From contig NZ_JAMXFC010000013.1 in the NCBI RefSeq assembly GCF_025370755.1, forward strand, positions 62,001 to 126,000: DNA of 64,000 nucleotides, written 5' to 3'. How positions within the stretch are numbered: the stretch's first letter is position 1; every line of letters starts with the position of its first letter. The position numbers and the translations under genes were made by a program. This document shows positions 54,193 through 63,486 of this stretch, piece after piece. The DNA comes from Laspinema sp. D2d. GTDB taxonomy: Bacteria; Cyanobacteriota; Cyanobacteriia; Cyanobacteriales; Laspinemataceae. A model generated the notes under the pieces. That model searched no databases and was not told where the DNA came from. It saw nothing but the letters and a program-made list of their open reading frames with translations.

Positions 54193-56565
54193 ATGCATAT
54201 TGAGGCGACTGCAACCAATCAACAAGCTGAACGCTATTATCAAGATGGAAAGTGGACCGAGGCAGTGGCCCTCTGCCATCAACTGATTCAAATTCAGCCC
54301 AATTTTTCTCCAATTTATAAAACTTTGGGGAATAGTTTACAAGCTCAAGGTAAACTAGATGCAGCAATGCGGGCTTACCATCGCGCATTAGTTCTTAATC
54401 CGGAATTTGCCGAAGTTCATGCCAATCAGGGGACAATTTTTTATCAAATCGGTGATTTAGAATCAGCGGTTTTCTGCTATCAAAAAGCTTTAAAACTTCA
54501 GCCAAATTGGGCTGGGGTTTATTGGAATTTAGGAAAAGTTTTTAAGGAACAAGGACGAGTCGATGAGGGAATAGAGTATCAGAAAACCGCTTTAAACCTC
54601 AATCCGAGTCAGTTTCCCCCGGACCTGCACAATCAAGTGGGATTAGAGTTAAGTAAACGGGCAACCATCGAAGAAACCACCGCATTTTATCAGCAGTTTA
54701 CCGAGACTTACCCCGATTGGGGTCCCGCTTACTTGAATCTAGGGATATTTTTGGAATTACAGAAAAAAATAAAAGAGGCGATCTCCTGTTTTCAGAAAGC
54801 AGTAACCCTGCAACCTAATCTCGCTGCGGGTCACTTTAAATTGGGCTATTTGCTGCAACAAAAAAATGAAATTGAATCGGCGATCGCTAGTTTTCAAGCT
54901 ACAATAGAACATCAACCTGATTGGATTGAAGCCTACAATAATTTAGGGTTAATTTTAAGAAAAATCAAGCGCGAAGCAGAAGCCATCGACTATTTTAAAA
55001 AAGCTATTGAAATTAACCCCAATTTTGCCGAAGGCTACCGCAACTTGGGAACCACCTTGCAGCAACAAGGCAAGCTAGAAGCCGCCGCTACTTGTTTGCG
55101 AGACTGTATTAAAATTCAGCCCAATTTTGCCCTCGCCCACGGCAATTTAGGCTACATTTTAGAACAACAAGGTAAACTCGATGAAGCCAAAACCTCTCTC
55201 CGTCATGCGATCGCCCTAGAACCCGATTTAGCAATGGCCTATGGCAATCTAGGGAATATTTTACACCGGGAAGGGGAACTAGAAGAGTCCATCTCTTGTT
55301 TCCAAAAGGCGATTAAATATGATGCAGATTTCATGATGCTTTACTTCCGAGGTCAACCCCATTTAGAAGCAATACCTCGGCAATCTTTGGTGGAACTTCC
55401 GGTGAACTCACCCAAAAAAATCTGTCGATTAACTCAACATTTAGCGACCCAATTTCAATTAAATAACCCGGCAGCGGACATCACTTATGTGGAAATAAGT
55501 CCGCGCATCTCTGTTCATTTAACCGCAGGGAAAACCCTAGCGGTGGAGGATAAAGCAGTTCCGACTTATTTCCCAGAAACCCAGGGATATTCCCCAGAAA
55601 CCTATCTAGCAAGTATCCCTAATGGACGGGCTTGGGGTGATTTATATACCAGTGTGATTTGGTCTGAACACAATACTCTTTTAGCGGATCTTTCTACGGG
55701 AAATGTCCCTTTTTTATTCGCCTTAGATAAGTTGCCTCCCGTTCATAAAATTGAAGGAACCGTCGCCTTTCTTTCAACCCTTGGAGGGGATACCTATTAT
55801 CATTGGTGGGTAGATATTATTCCGCGACTTGAACTCTTGCGCCGGAGTGGCATCGATTGGGATAAAATTGATAAATTTGTGATTAATAATGTTAGCCATC
55901 GCTTCCAACAAGACCTGATTCATACCTTAAATATCCCCCCAGAAAAATTGATAACCAGCCTGGACTATCCCCACATTCAGGCAACTCAGTTATGGGTTCC
56001 TTCGGTTACCAGTAGTACGGAAAAATGGTTTGGGCCGTTTATTGAAGGTCCACCCAAATGGGTTTGCAACTTTCTCCAAGAAAGATTTACCTCCCTCGCC
56101 GATTCCCCGGATTCTGACACCCCAGAAAAAATCTACATTAGCCGTCGCAAAGCCAAAGTCCGTCGAGTTATTAATGAAGATGAAATTAGCGCCTTGTTAG
56201 AACCCTTGGGGTTTACAACTGTCATTTTAGAAGCCCTTTCTATCCGGGAGCAAATTGCTTTAATGACTCGCGCTAAAACGATTATAGCTCCACATGGGGC
56301 AGGATTAACGAATACCCTATTCTGTCAACCCGGGACTCAACTTCTGGAGATTTTTTCTCCTCGGTATGTTCCCAATTGTTATTGGATTATTAGTAATCAA
56401 GTAGGGTTAGACTATTATTATATGATTGGAGACAATCAGGAAAATTACTATACTAAATATCCTCATTTGCGCCCTAAGCCGGTAAATTGCCCCCCTCGGG
56501 CTGAAGATATTTATGTTAACTTAAATTCTCTAGTTCCGGTAATGGAGTTAGCAGGCATGGTTTAG
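54193..56565 (+). CDS. TPR protein fused to a GT61 (DUF563) glycosyltransferase
   Basis: 790 residues from the ATG at 54193; an upstream in-frame start adds 22 unconserved residues. Residues ~5-390 hold about ten TPR units (for example YYQDGKWTEAVALCHQLIQIQPNF and AYNNLGLILRKIKREAEAIDYFKKAIEI). Residues ~450-780 match the DUF563/GT61 domain: GGDTYYHWWVDIIPRLELL, IYISRRKAKVRRVIN, and the conserved APHGAGLTNTLFCQPGTQLLEIF. It probably glycosylates a surface glycan or protein, with TPRs for partner binding, as in O-GlcNAc transferase-like fusions. There is no signal peptide. Confidence 0.88.
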   Translation: MHIEATATNQQAERYYQDGKWTEAVALCHQLIQIQPNFSPIYKTLGNSLQAQGKLDAAMRAYHRALVLNPEFAEVHANQGTIFYQIGDLESAVFCYQKALKLQPNWAGVYWNLGKVFKEQGRVDEGIEYQKTALNLNPSQFPPDLHNQVGLELSKRATIEETTAFYQQFTETYPDWGPAYLNLGIFLELQKKIKEAISCFQKAVTLQPNLAAGHFKLGYLLQQKNEIESAIASFQATIEHQPDWIEAYNNLGLILRKIKREAEAIDYFKKAIEINPNFAEGYRNLGTTLQQQGKLEAAATCLRDCIKIQPNFALAHGNLGYILEQQGKLDEAKTSLRHAIALEPDLAMAYGNLGNILHREGELEESISCFQKAIKYDADFMMLYFRGQPHLEAIPRQSLVELPVNSPKKICRLTQHLATQFQLNNPAADITYVEISPRISVHLTAGKTLAVEDKAVPTYFPETQGYSPETYLASIPNGRAWGDLYTSVIWSEHNTLLADLSTGNVPFLFALDKLPPVHKIEGTVAFLSTLGGDTYYHWWVDIIPRLELLRRSGIDWDKIDKFVINNVSHRFQQDLIHTLNIPPEKLITSLDYPHIQATQLWVPSVTSSTEKWFGPFIEGPPKWVCNFLQERFTSLADSPDSDTPEKIYISRRKAKVRRVINEDEISALLEPLGFTTVILEALSIREQIALMTRAKTIIAPHGAGLTNTLFCQPGTQLLEIFSPRYVPNCYWIISNQVGLDYYYMIGDNQENYYTKYPHLRPKPVNCPPRAEDIYVNLNSLVPVMELAGMV

Positions 56566-56715
56566 GGTCAAGCTTTGCAGTTCGGTTCAAAAATTACCAG
56601 GAATTTCCCAAACTCAGTCACCCCCCGGTATTAGCAAAATGTCAATAATTTGTGCTGAATATTAAAGAAAGTTGCAAAAACCCAGTTTTTTCAACCCTTG
56701 AATTGAACTGAATTG

Positions 56716-58005
56716 CTACAATTCCGGCTTATTAATCGTGAGAATCGTCACGGGATTTAAGGGTGAAAAGCGGGTGAGATGCGCAATGGGAACGGAACGG
56801 GATAAATTCGCCTGCAAGATGCGATAATCCCACTGGCGTTCATTTACCCAATTTAATGCCTCATTCAAATGTTCTAGGGTAGCTAAGGCGATCGCCATTG
56901 TTCCCCCCTTGGCTAATTGTCCCCCACAAAACCCCAGAATCGTCCGCAATTGTCCTCCTGTTCCCCCAATAAAAATCCGCTGGGGAACCGGAAGTCTATC
57001 TAAAATATCTGGGGCGCTACCATGAATTGAAATCACATTTCGCACCTGGAGACGTTGACAATTTTGCTCAATTAAGGAAATTCCCGCGCCGGTTTTTTCA
57101 ATGGCATAAATTTGAGATTGGGGAAATAATCGCCCCATTTCAATGGAAACTGAACCTGTTCCCGCCCCAATATCCCAGACAATTTGACCGGGTTGCAGTC
57201 CCAACTCCCCGAGAATAAGAATTCTCATTTCTCGCTTTGTCATCAAACCGGGCCGATCGCTAAAGGTTAAAAAGGTACTATCGGGTAATCCAAAGCTGGG
57301 TAAACTATCAATATCTAATCTTTCATTATTACCACATTGTCGGACCAAAACCACCACATTTAAGGAGGAAAAGGTTTGAGATTCTAAGGCAATAATATCA
57401 TGGGTTTGTTGCACGGGAAACACCTGAATGCGCTCATCGGAACCGCCGAGGTTTTCACAAACCCAAAAGTCATAACGGCTGGGTAAATCCAATGACAGCA
57501 GCAGACGCGCAATTGTACTCGGGCTATTTTTACCATCGGTGAGAATGGCAACTTTGGAGGCATTTTCCCGCAATACAGTTAATAATTCATCTAAGGTTCG
57601 TCCATGTGCACTGACAATTCGCGCATCTTGCCAGGGGACTTTAATGCGACTAAAGGCTAATTGAATACAGCTTAAATGAGGATGAAAATCAAGCTGGTCC
57701 GCAGGCAGTTCGGCTAATAGTAACCGTCCTAATCCAAAAAATAATGGATCTCCACTGGTGAGAACCACAACATTTCGCCCTGGGGGACTGTCTAATGAAC
57801 CGGAATTCCAACGAATTAACTGACGGCAGAGGGTTTTAAACGTTAGACCAATATCTTCGATAACCAGGCGTTCGGCTGGATGCAGGGGAAAATAACTCAA
57901 GTGGCGATCGCTTCCCACGAGAAGATTCGCCGATTCGATAATTTGGCGCACGGGTTCCGTGAGTCCCGCTACCCCATCCAACCCAATTCCTATGACATGA
58001 ATCAT
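56716..58005 (-). CDS. cbiET: Precorrin-6Y / cobalt-precorrin C5,15-methyltransferase (CbiE-CbiT fusion)
   Basis: 429 residues. N-terminal CbiE (~1-210) has HVIGIGLDGVAGL and NVVVLTSGDPLFFGLG, the SAM-binding GDP motif. C-terminal CbiT (~235-425) begins LMTKREMRILILGEL and has WDIGAGTGSVSIEMG and FIGGTGGQLRTIL. The fused enzyme methylates C5 and C15 and decarboxylates the ring side chain in corrin formation (cobalamin pathway), as CobL does. It runs in the same direction as the precorrin-8X methylmutase gene, 132 bases away, so they are probably co-expressed. Confidence 0.93.
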   Translation of the reverse strand: MIHVIGIGLDGVAGLTEPVRQIIESANLLVGSDRHLSYFPLHPAERLVIEDIGLTFKTLCRQLIRWNSGSLDSPPGRNVVVLTSGDPLFFGLGRLLLAELPADQLDFHPHLSCIQLAFSRIKVPWQDARIVSAHGRTLDELLTVLRENASKVAILTDGKNSPSTIARLLLSLDLPSRYDFWVCENLGGSDERIQVFPVQQTHDIIALESQTFSSLNVVVLVRQCGNNERLDIDSLPSFGLPDSTFLTFSDRPGLMTKREMRILILGELGLQPGQIVWDIGAGTGSVSIEMGRLFPQSQIYAIEKTGAGISLIEQNCQRLQVRNVISIHGSAPDILDRLPVPQRIFIGGTGGQLRTILGFCGGQLAKGGTMAIALATLEHLNEALNWVNERQWDYRILQANLSRSVPIAHLTRFSPLNPVTILTINKPEL

Positions 58006-58137
58006 CCGTTTATTTTCGTTGCGATCGCCACTGAGTTTATACCATTAAACTTCAAAATATTGCGGTTTTTTTAAAAAGGAAGCGAGCTAGATGCTCGCCA
58101 GGGGTATAATAATCCAAAATATCGGGATTTTACGCGT

Positions 58138-58752
58138 TTAATTTTCTAGCTGCCAAGCCAACAGAATTAACGCATTAACGATCGCTGCCGTAGCCGGAGA
58201 ACCTCCTTTACGACCCTGGATGATAATCTGGGGGACATTCTGCTGTGCCAGTACCGCCTTAGATTCCACCACGGAAACAAACCCCACAGGCGCGCCAATC
58301 ACGAGGGCCGGTTGAATTGGGGACTGGGGGAGGACCTCGCACAGGGCTAACAAAGCCGTAGGCGCATTCCCGATCGCATAAATCGCTTCAGGAAATTCCG
58401 CAAAGCATTGCAACAGACCCATTTCCGTGCGGGTTTTGCCCTCAGTCGCCACCGGGACCCGTTCTACCGCAGAGTGTAAGGGATTGGCAAAAGTTTTGGC
58501 AAGCAACCCGCTGATTCCCTGTTTCACCATGCTGACATCCGTCACCACGGGAACCCCTCGACGCAAGGCAGCGATCGCCCCTTCAATCGCCCCTGGACTA
58601 AATGTCATCAAGTTTTTAAATTCAAAATCAGCGGTACTATGAATCACCCGCCGAACAATTTCATACTCAGCGGGAGTAAAAGAATGTTCGCCAATCTCAG
58701 CATCAATCACGGCAAAACTCTGTTGCAGTATCGGATGAATCAGTGAAGTCAT
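58138..58752 (-). CDS. cobH: Precorrin-8X methylmutase
   Basis: 204 residues, normal length. EYEIVRRVIHSTADFEF carries the catalytic histidine (about residue 43). Conserved AIAALRRGVPVVTDVSMV, AIGNAPTALLALCE and VIGAPVGFVSVVESK follow. It moves the C11 methyl to C12, yielding hydrogenobyrinate or its cobalt form (also named cbiC). It precedes cbiET in the same transcriptional direction. Confidence 0.95.
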   Translation of the reverse strand: MTSLIHPILQQSFAVIDAEIGEHSFTPAEYEIVRRVIHSTADFEFKNLMTFSPGAIEGAIAALRRGVPVVTDVSMVKQGISGLLAKTFANPLHSAVERVPVATEGKTRTEMGLLQCFAEFPEAIYAIGNAPTALLALCEVLPQSPIQPALVIGAPVGFVSVVESKAVLAQQNVPQIIIQGRKGGSPATAAIVNALILLAWQLEN

Positions 58753-58800
58753 TGATTCTTTGTCATGGGTTCTTCTGGCTTAATTCTCTTACTCCCCTAG

Positions 58801-59583
58801 TCAAAATTGAAACACCGGCCAATCTGCTTCGCGATAGTAGCGCGTCATATCGTCAAACTTGCGAATTTCGGCTTTTTGAATCAGAATTTCTTGGGGACTA
58901 TCCAGCCATTTATCATTAAAGTCCGCTAAGACACTGCTGAGATGTTCCCGGTCCAAACTGGAGGGAATCTCCCCAAAATAGCCCAAGGTAATATGGCCGG
59001 TAAAATGATACTGCTGTTCGATTCCTAACCCCATTAACTGTTGATTTTGATAAATCGATCTCCGCAATTGGACGATTTGCTCGTATGAAGGTTCATTTTT
59101 CGGCGCTAAACAGATCCCGATCGCCCGAGTCCGCAACATCACCCCGAGGGCCTGCCAGCGAATCGAGGGACCTCCAGCCAGAGACTGGGATTGCTGGAAA
59201 CTTTGGCCGATCGCCGATCGCAGTTGCTCATCATAGTTCGGATTTTCCGCCGATGCATCTCGGTAGCTGCCGTCCCAAATTAAATCCGCTAGAGTGACAT
59301 GAAAGCTATCCGCAGGGACCGGCACCATTAAACCCGGTGTCAGCATCTCCATGAGTTGTTGCTGACAACTCTCGATATTTTTATAAAACTCTTGATTTTC
59401 AACATCTTCTCTCATCGGTGGAGTAATCACCGTGTACCCTGGAAAAGATACCGGCTTTCTGGCCCCACCCTCAGTCCCCTGAAATTTAGGAGAAGTCTGA
59501 ATATGCTGGAGTCCCGACTGATAGGCGTCTTTTAGGGTCATCCGCGCCACTCGATTCAAATAGGTTTGTAAAGTATCGTCCAA
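58801..59583 (-). CDS. DUF1868-type 2H phosphoesterase-like protein
   Basis: 260 residues. Two 2H-type motifs are seen, FHVTLADL (about residues 94-101) and GHITLGYFG (about 196-204), consistent with the 2H superfamily; the overall layout recalls DUF1868 cyanobacterial/fungal proteins. Likely chemistry is hydrolysis of a cyclic or 2'-5' phosphodiester, with an unknown substrate. It stops 48 bases before the cobH start on the same strand, but a cobalamin role is not implied. No signal peptide. Confidence 0.75.
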   Translation of the reverse strand: MDDTLQTYLNRVARMTLKDAYQSGLQHIQTSPKFQGTEGGARKPVSFPGYTVITPPMREDVENQEFYKNIESCQQQLMEMLTPGLMVPVPADSFHVTLADLIWDGSYRDASAENPNYDEQLRSAIGQSFQQSQSLAGGPSIRWQALGVMLRTRAIGICLAPKNEPSYEQIVQLRRSIYQNQQLMGLGIEQQYHFTGHITLGYFGEIPSSLDREHLSSVLADFNDKWLDSPQEILIQKAEIRKFDDMTRYYREADWPVFQF

Positions 59584-59776
59584 TTCTTATTGCCTCTCTT
59601 GTCTGTATCTATAAAGGGTTTCGCGCTAGTCTTAGGTGCGGTGAGAATGACTCCATTCTGAGCGTTTCGCCCTGAACGGGGATCAGTGGTATGACCATTG
59701 CCAATCTCTTTTATCTTAAAGGAAGGGTTAACCCTCCTGTGTTTTTGACCCGGGGATCTTATCCATAGTCTTCTAT

Positions 59777-60775
59777 ATGACAATTTACCTCTATTGGGGA
59801 TCAGATGACTTTGCTATGACAAAAGCAATCAACGCTTTGCGCGATCGCACCCTGGATCCCGCTTGGGCCACCTTTAACGCCGACAAAATTTCCCCAGAAC
59901 AGTCCGATGCCGTGATTCAGGGCCTCAATCAATCCGTCACCCCACCCTTTGGCAGTGGGGGGCGCTTTGTGTGGTTGGTGGATACCAACGTTTGTCAGCA
60001 GGCATCCGCCGAAGTTTTAGCGGAAATGGAACGCACCCTACCCGTGATCCCCGAAACCAACGTCCTGCTACTGACAACCCCGAACAAACCTGATGGCAGG
60101 CTCAAAACTACCAAACTATTACAAAAATACGCCACAGTCGAGGAATTTTCGCCCTTACCCCCCTGGAAGCATGATGAAATCGTCTCATCGGTCCGTAAAG
60201 TCGCCCAAGAAGTCGGTGTCAAACTCACCCCGGATGCCGTGGACCTGTTGGCCGAATCCGTTGGCAATGATACGCGATCGCTGTATAATGCCCTGGAAAA
60301 GTTGCACCTGTATTCCCTGAGTGCCGGACCGCAACCCCTGAGCGCTGCCACCGTGGATCAACTCGTCACCGCAACGACTCAAAACAGCTTACAGCTTGCC
60401 AGTGCCATTCGCCAAGGAGACGTAGGAACCGCATTAGAATTAGTCGCCGATTTGATCAACCGCAACGAACCCGCCCTAAAAATTTCCGCCACCCTCACCG
60501 GGCAGTTTAGAACCTGGTTCTGGGTTAAACTCATGATAGAAAGTGGGGAGCGCGACGAAAAGGCGATCGCTGCTGCTGCCGAAATCGGCAATTTTAAACG
60601 AATCTACTTCTTAAAAAAAGAAGTCAGCGCGTTCTCCCTGGGCCAATTAGAACAAATCTTAGCCTTGCTTCTCGAACTAGAAGTCAGCCTCAAAAGAGGG
60701 ACAGAAGAACTCTCTACCCTCCAAACCAAAACCATAGAACTATGTCAACTCTGTCGCCCAACTTCCAGGCGGTAA
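59777..60775 (+). CDS. holA: DNA polymerase III subunit delta
   Basis: 332 residues. It opens IYLYWGSDDFAMTKAI, the HolA N-terminal pattern. The AAA-like domain holds FVWLVDTN, ETNVLLLTTPNKPD and the helical SVGNDTRSLYNALEKLHLY, and the C-terminal collar domain ends ELSTLQTKTIELCQL. Delta opens the sliding beta clamp within the clamp loader. It lacks an obvious P-loop, as expected for delta. Confidence 0.93.
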   Translation: MTIYLYWGSDDFAMTKAINALRDRTLDPAWATFNADKISPEQSDAVIQGLNQSVTPPFGSGGRFVWLVDTNVCQQASAEVLAEMERTLPVIPETNVLLLTTPNKPDGRLKTTKLLQKYATVEEFSPLPPWKHDEIVSSVRKVAQEVGVKLTPDAVDLLAESVGNDTRSLYNALEKLHLYSLSAGPQPLSAATVDQLVTATTQNSLQLASAIRQGDVGTALELVADLINRNEPALKISATLTGQFRTWFWVKLMIESGERDEKAIAAAAEIGNFKRIYFLKKEVSAFSLGQLEQILALLLELEVSLKRGTEELSTLQTKTIELCQLCRPTSRR

Positions 60776-60901
60776 CCTTTCGGTAAAGCCTTAAATCAGA
60801 AATCAAAAATTATCAAATAAAAAATTTTTTCTTGTTAAATGGGCTTAAAAATTAACTGAAAAAAAGCTTTTTCCTTAGTAAATTCATCCCCTATCGATAT
60901 T

Positions 60902-61372
60902 ATGATGATGTTCAAAATGTCCCGTTTTCAGGTTCAAGGAATCCAAGGGAAACTCCTCTGCGCTGGCGCACTTTCCGTCTTAGGAATCCTCACAGGTTCC
61001 GTTCCCCATCTCTCCCTAAACTCTACCCACTGGATTGGGACCTATTCTGCCTCTGCTCAAACCATTACCCCCGAAGAAATGGGGAACTACGCCCGATCCA
61101 TCCTGGCGATCGAACAACAGCGATCGCAAGCCTACGAAGAAGTTGAAACTATCCTCCGTTACGTTCCTGCCATTGATTGCCGAAATACGGATGCAGTCAA
61201 CCAACTCGATCGCGAAGTCAAGGCGATCGTCGTCAACTATTGCGAAGGCTCAAAAAACTTAGTCACCAGTAACGGATTAACCATCCAACGCTTTAACGAA
61301 ATCACCGAACTCGTTAAAACCAATCCCCAATCCGAACAACAACTCCGAGAAGCCCTCAGTCGCCTCCAATAA
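60902..61372 (+). CDS. DUF4168 exported protein
   Basis: 156 residues. A long N-terminal region with hydrophobic LLCAGALSVLGILTGSVPHL and an ASAQ cleavage-like site indicates export to the periplasm. The mature part, TITPEEMGNYARSILAIEQQRSQAY and FNEITELVKTNPQSEQQLREAL, matches the cyanobacterial DUF4168 family, of unknown function. Three consecutive near-N-terminal ATGs (60902, 60905, 60914) leave the exact start open. It is followed by a 52-bp tandem duplication. Confidence 0.85.
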   Translation: MMMFKMSRFQVQGIQGKLLCAGALSVLGILTGSVPHLSLNSTHWIGTYSASAQTITPEEMGNYARSILAIEQQRSQAYEEVETILRYVPAIDCRNTDAVNQLDREVKAIVVNYCEGSKNLVTSNGLTIQRFNEITELVKTNPQSEQQLREALSRLQ

Positions 61373-61385
61373 TCATCAATACTTG

Positions 61386-61489
61386 TTCCCTAGGGAAATT
61401 CAGAAAAATCAAAGTTCTTAGTAACAACTTCAGTCGTTTCCCTAGGGAAGTTCATGAAAATCAAAGTTCGTAGTAACAACTTCAATCGT
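61386..61489. repeat. Two tandem 52-bp repeats
   Basis: TTCCCTAGGGAAATTCAGAA at 61386 and TTCCCTAGGGAAGTTCATGA at 61438 open two units of 52 bases that agree almost throughout (AAAATCAAAGTTC, AGTAACAACTTCA). Each starts with the palindrome TTCCCTAGGGAA. They lie between DUF4168 and Uma2 genes. Confidence 0.85.
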
Positions 61490-61592
61490 TATCTCCCTCC
61501 CCCATTCCACAAATCTATAACCCAACCTCCCCTCCTCATCAGCTTTTCAAAAATCCAAACCCCCATTTAAGAGATTATTATCCAGAAAAATT

Positions 61593-62159
61593 ATGACCGT
61601 TTCCACTGAAAAAAAACACTGGACCGATGAAGAATTTATCGCCTTATCCCGAGATGGAAATCAGTACGAGTTAGTAAATGGAAAAGTCATAGACATGGGA
61701 AATTCCGGGATGGAACATGGCTATATCGCCTGCATTTTAGTAGCCGCTTTAATCACCGTAGTCAAACCCAATAAACTGGGGGCAATTTGTGATTCAAGTA
61801 CAGCCTTTACCCTAAAAAATGGGAATAAACGTGCCCCAGATATTTCGTTTGTTTCCAAAAACCGATTGCAAGGGTTAACCCGACCCCCCCGAGGATTTTT
61901 TCAAGGCTCGCCGGATTTAGCCGTTGAAATTTTATCTCCCAGCAATACTGTGGAAGAAATTCATAGTAAAATCGTAGAATATTTCGAGAATGAAACTCAG
62001 TTAGTCTGGGTGATTCATCCCGATGAAAAGTTTGTCTTAGTTTATCATACCCCCGAACCTGATGGTTTTTTGCGTTCAGGCGATCGGCTCGATGGAGAAG
62101 ACATTATCCCAGGTTTTTCCCTAGCCGTCTCCGAGCTATTTGAAACCTGGGATTGGTAA
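61593..62159 (+). CDS. Uma2-family (DUF820) endonuclease-like protein
   Basis: 188 residues. It has the PD-(D/E)xK-like layout of DUF820: YELVNGKVIDM, RAPDISFVSKNRL (Asp), DLAVEILSPSN (Glu) and KIVEYFENETQLVWVIHP (Lys). This family is highly expanded in cyanobacteria; activity is rarely shown and many may be DNA-binding or transposition-related. It stands alone, with no partner toxin. Confidence 0.9.
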   Translation: MTVSTEKKHWTDEEFIALSRDGNQYELVNGKVIDMGNSGMEHGYIACILVAALITVVKPNKLGAICDSSTAFTLKNGNKRAPDISFVSKNRLQGLTRPPRGFFQGSPDLAVEILSPSNTVEEIHSKIVEYFENETQLVWVIHPDEKFVLVYHTPEPDGFLRSGDRLDGEDIIPGFSLAVSELFETWDW

Positions 62160-62239
62160 GCTGGTAAAAAAAAGCGCTATTTGGAAAAGGTGCTATTTGG
62201 AAAAGGCCAAATGATGATCCCTAATTCTCCCCCAATTTC

Positions 62240-62866
62240 CTAATGCATGGGAAACGAACCCAGGATATTATCTACAAAGGTTCCTTGACTATTTTCGCCA
62301 TCGGATACGCCATCGTCATCCATGTCCACAAAAATGGCACCGGCAGAAAAGACACATTGAATGTCAACTTGTTGCTCAGTTTCAGAGACTAATAGATATA
62401 AATCTCCCCCCAGGAAACCACATTGGAGTTCATGGTTTCGCATTTCCTCGGGATAAGTTTCTTTTAAAGTATTGACCTGTTCCTCGCAGAGGCGATCGCT
62501 ACATCCCCAAGAACTACCAAAGCTGCCTTCTTCTCCAGGAACTGGAAACAGACCCAAAGAAACGCCTTCTCGATACCCCCCATTATTATCTCTTTCTCCG
62601 TTCCAGCAAGCCAAGCTCACTCGGCGACTGTCATTCTGTTCCCAAATATTCATGCCGATGAATTGATTCTCGCTACATTGGGATTTCGCTTCGGCGATCG
62701 CCTCGGGGAAACCCGCTTCTAATTCATTCAGCAGTTCCACACAGTCAAACTCCGCACAATTTCCCATAATGGCAGTAGGTTCTCCCGTGGCACGCCCGGG
62801 TAATCCGACAGCAGCGGCGATCGCAATGGCAAGAATCAACAAGGAGCTTGGTGTTTTGAGAATCAT
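62240..62866 (-). CDS. Cysteine-rich exported protein, unknown function
   Basis: 208 residues. A signal peptide (SLLILAIAIAAAVGLPGRATG) precedes a mature part with eight cysteines (GNCAEFDC, SQC, LACW, WGCSDRLC, LQCG, IQCV), probably disulfide-bonded in the periplasm. The sequence shows an internal duplication: ELLNELEAGFPEAIAEAKSQ and QVNTLKETYPEEMRNHELQ are each followed by a Cys. DMDDDGVSDGEN near the end resembles a calcium-binding Asp loop. I do not recognise a family. Confidence 0.7.
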   Translation of the reverse strand: MILKTPSSLLILAIAIAAAVGLPGRATGEPTAIMGNCAEFDCVELLNELEAGFPEAIAEAKSQCSENQFIGMNIWEQNDSRRVSLACWNGERDNNGGYREGVSLGLFPVPGEEGSFGSSWGCSDRLCEEQVNTLKETYPEEMRNHELQCGFLGGDLYLLVSETEQQVDIQCVFSAGAIFVDMDDDGVSDGENSQGTFVDNILGSFPMH

Positions 62867-63144
62867 AGAGGTTGACCAGAACAGGGAATTATTGAGAGTT
62901 TAGCGCAGCCTGCGTCTAAAAGTGAGGCGATCGCTACGGTCTTTCATCACCCAGGATCAACAAAAAAACACCTATTTGTTCAACCCCATTTTGCACCAAC
63001 CCAGATCTACAAGAACCGGAAATCTGAGCATGAGACGATGTAGATTGAGCCAAACCCGGAGTTCATGAGTGGAAAATTCAAAGCCTGGGTATTTTTGCGA
63101 TATCTTAAAACAGCAGATTCTTCGTCTGATGGCAAGGGGAGTGC

Positions 63145-63486
63145 GTGAAATATTTTTTTCTAACAGAAGGCTGGACCGTGGGTCGCGTTTGGGGAGTGGA
63201 AGGACTGTGGAATGCAGTCGCCTGGAGACGCGAACCTGAAATCGAGAAAATAAATTTTTGCATTTTGGAGAATAATGACGAAAAATTATGGCTCTATCGG
63301 GTGGAAGACTCCGTAATCATGGTGGAAGTTAAACCAATTTCCCCCTCATCCAGTGGAGCCTCCACAATTGGGCAAGTCGTGCTGCGGCGTCTGATGAGTG
63401 CCGATCAAGTCATTGATCGCTTATCCGCCGCCGAAGCCAACTGCCAGATTAATCGGCCCAATTTTGCGAATCTGGGTGCAACCTAA
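63145..63486 (+). CDS. Small protein upstream of psbB, unknown function
   Basis: 113 residues from GTG at 63145. It is hydrophilic, with tryptophans and short strands (KYFFLTEGWTVGRVWGVEGLW, KINFCILENNDEKLWLYRVED, VIMVEVKPISPSSSG) and a helical tail. There is no signal peptide or membrane segment. It sits 402 bases upstream of psbB on the same strand; whether they are linked is unknown. I recognise no named family. Confidence 0.65.
   Translation: MKYFFLTEGWTVGRVWGVEGLWNAVAWRREPEIEKINFCILENNDEKLWLYRVEDSVIMVEVKPISPSSSGASTIGQVVLRRLMSADQVIDRLSAAEANCQINRPNFANLGAT

Noticed and set aside
62176-62206. Direct repeat GCTATTTGGAAAAGG twice, 16 bp apart
   Set aside because: Too short and isolated to support a function; likely slippage.
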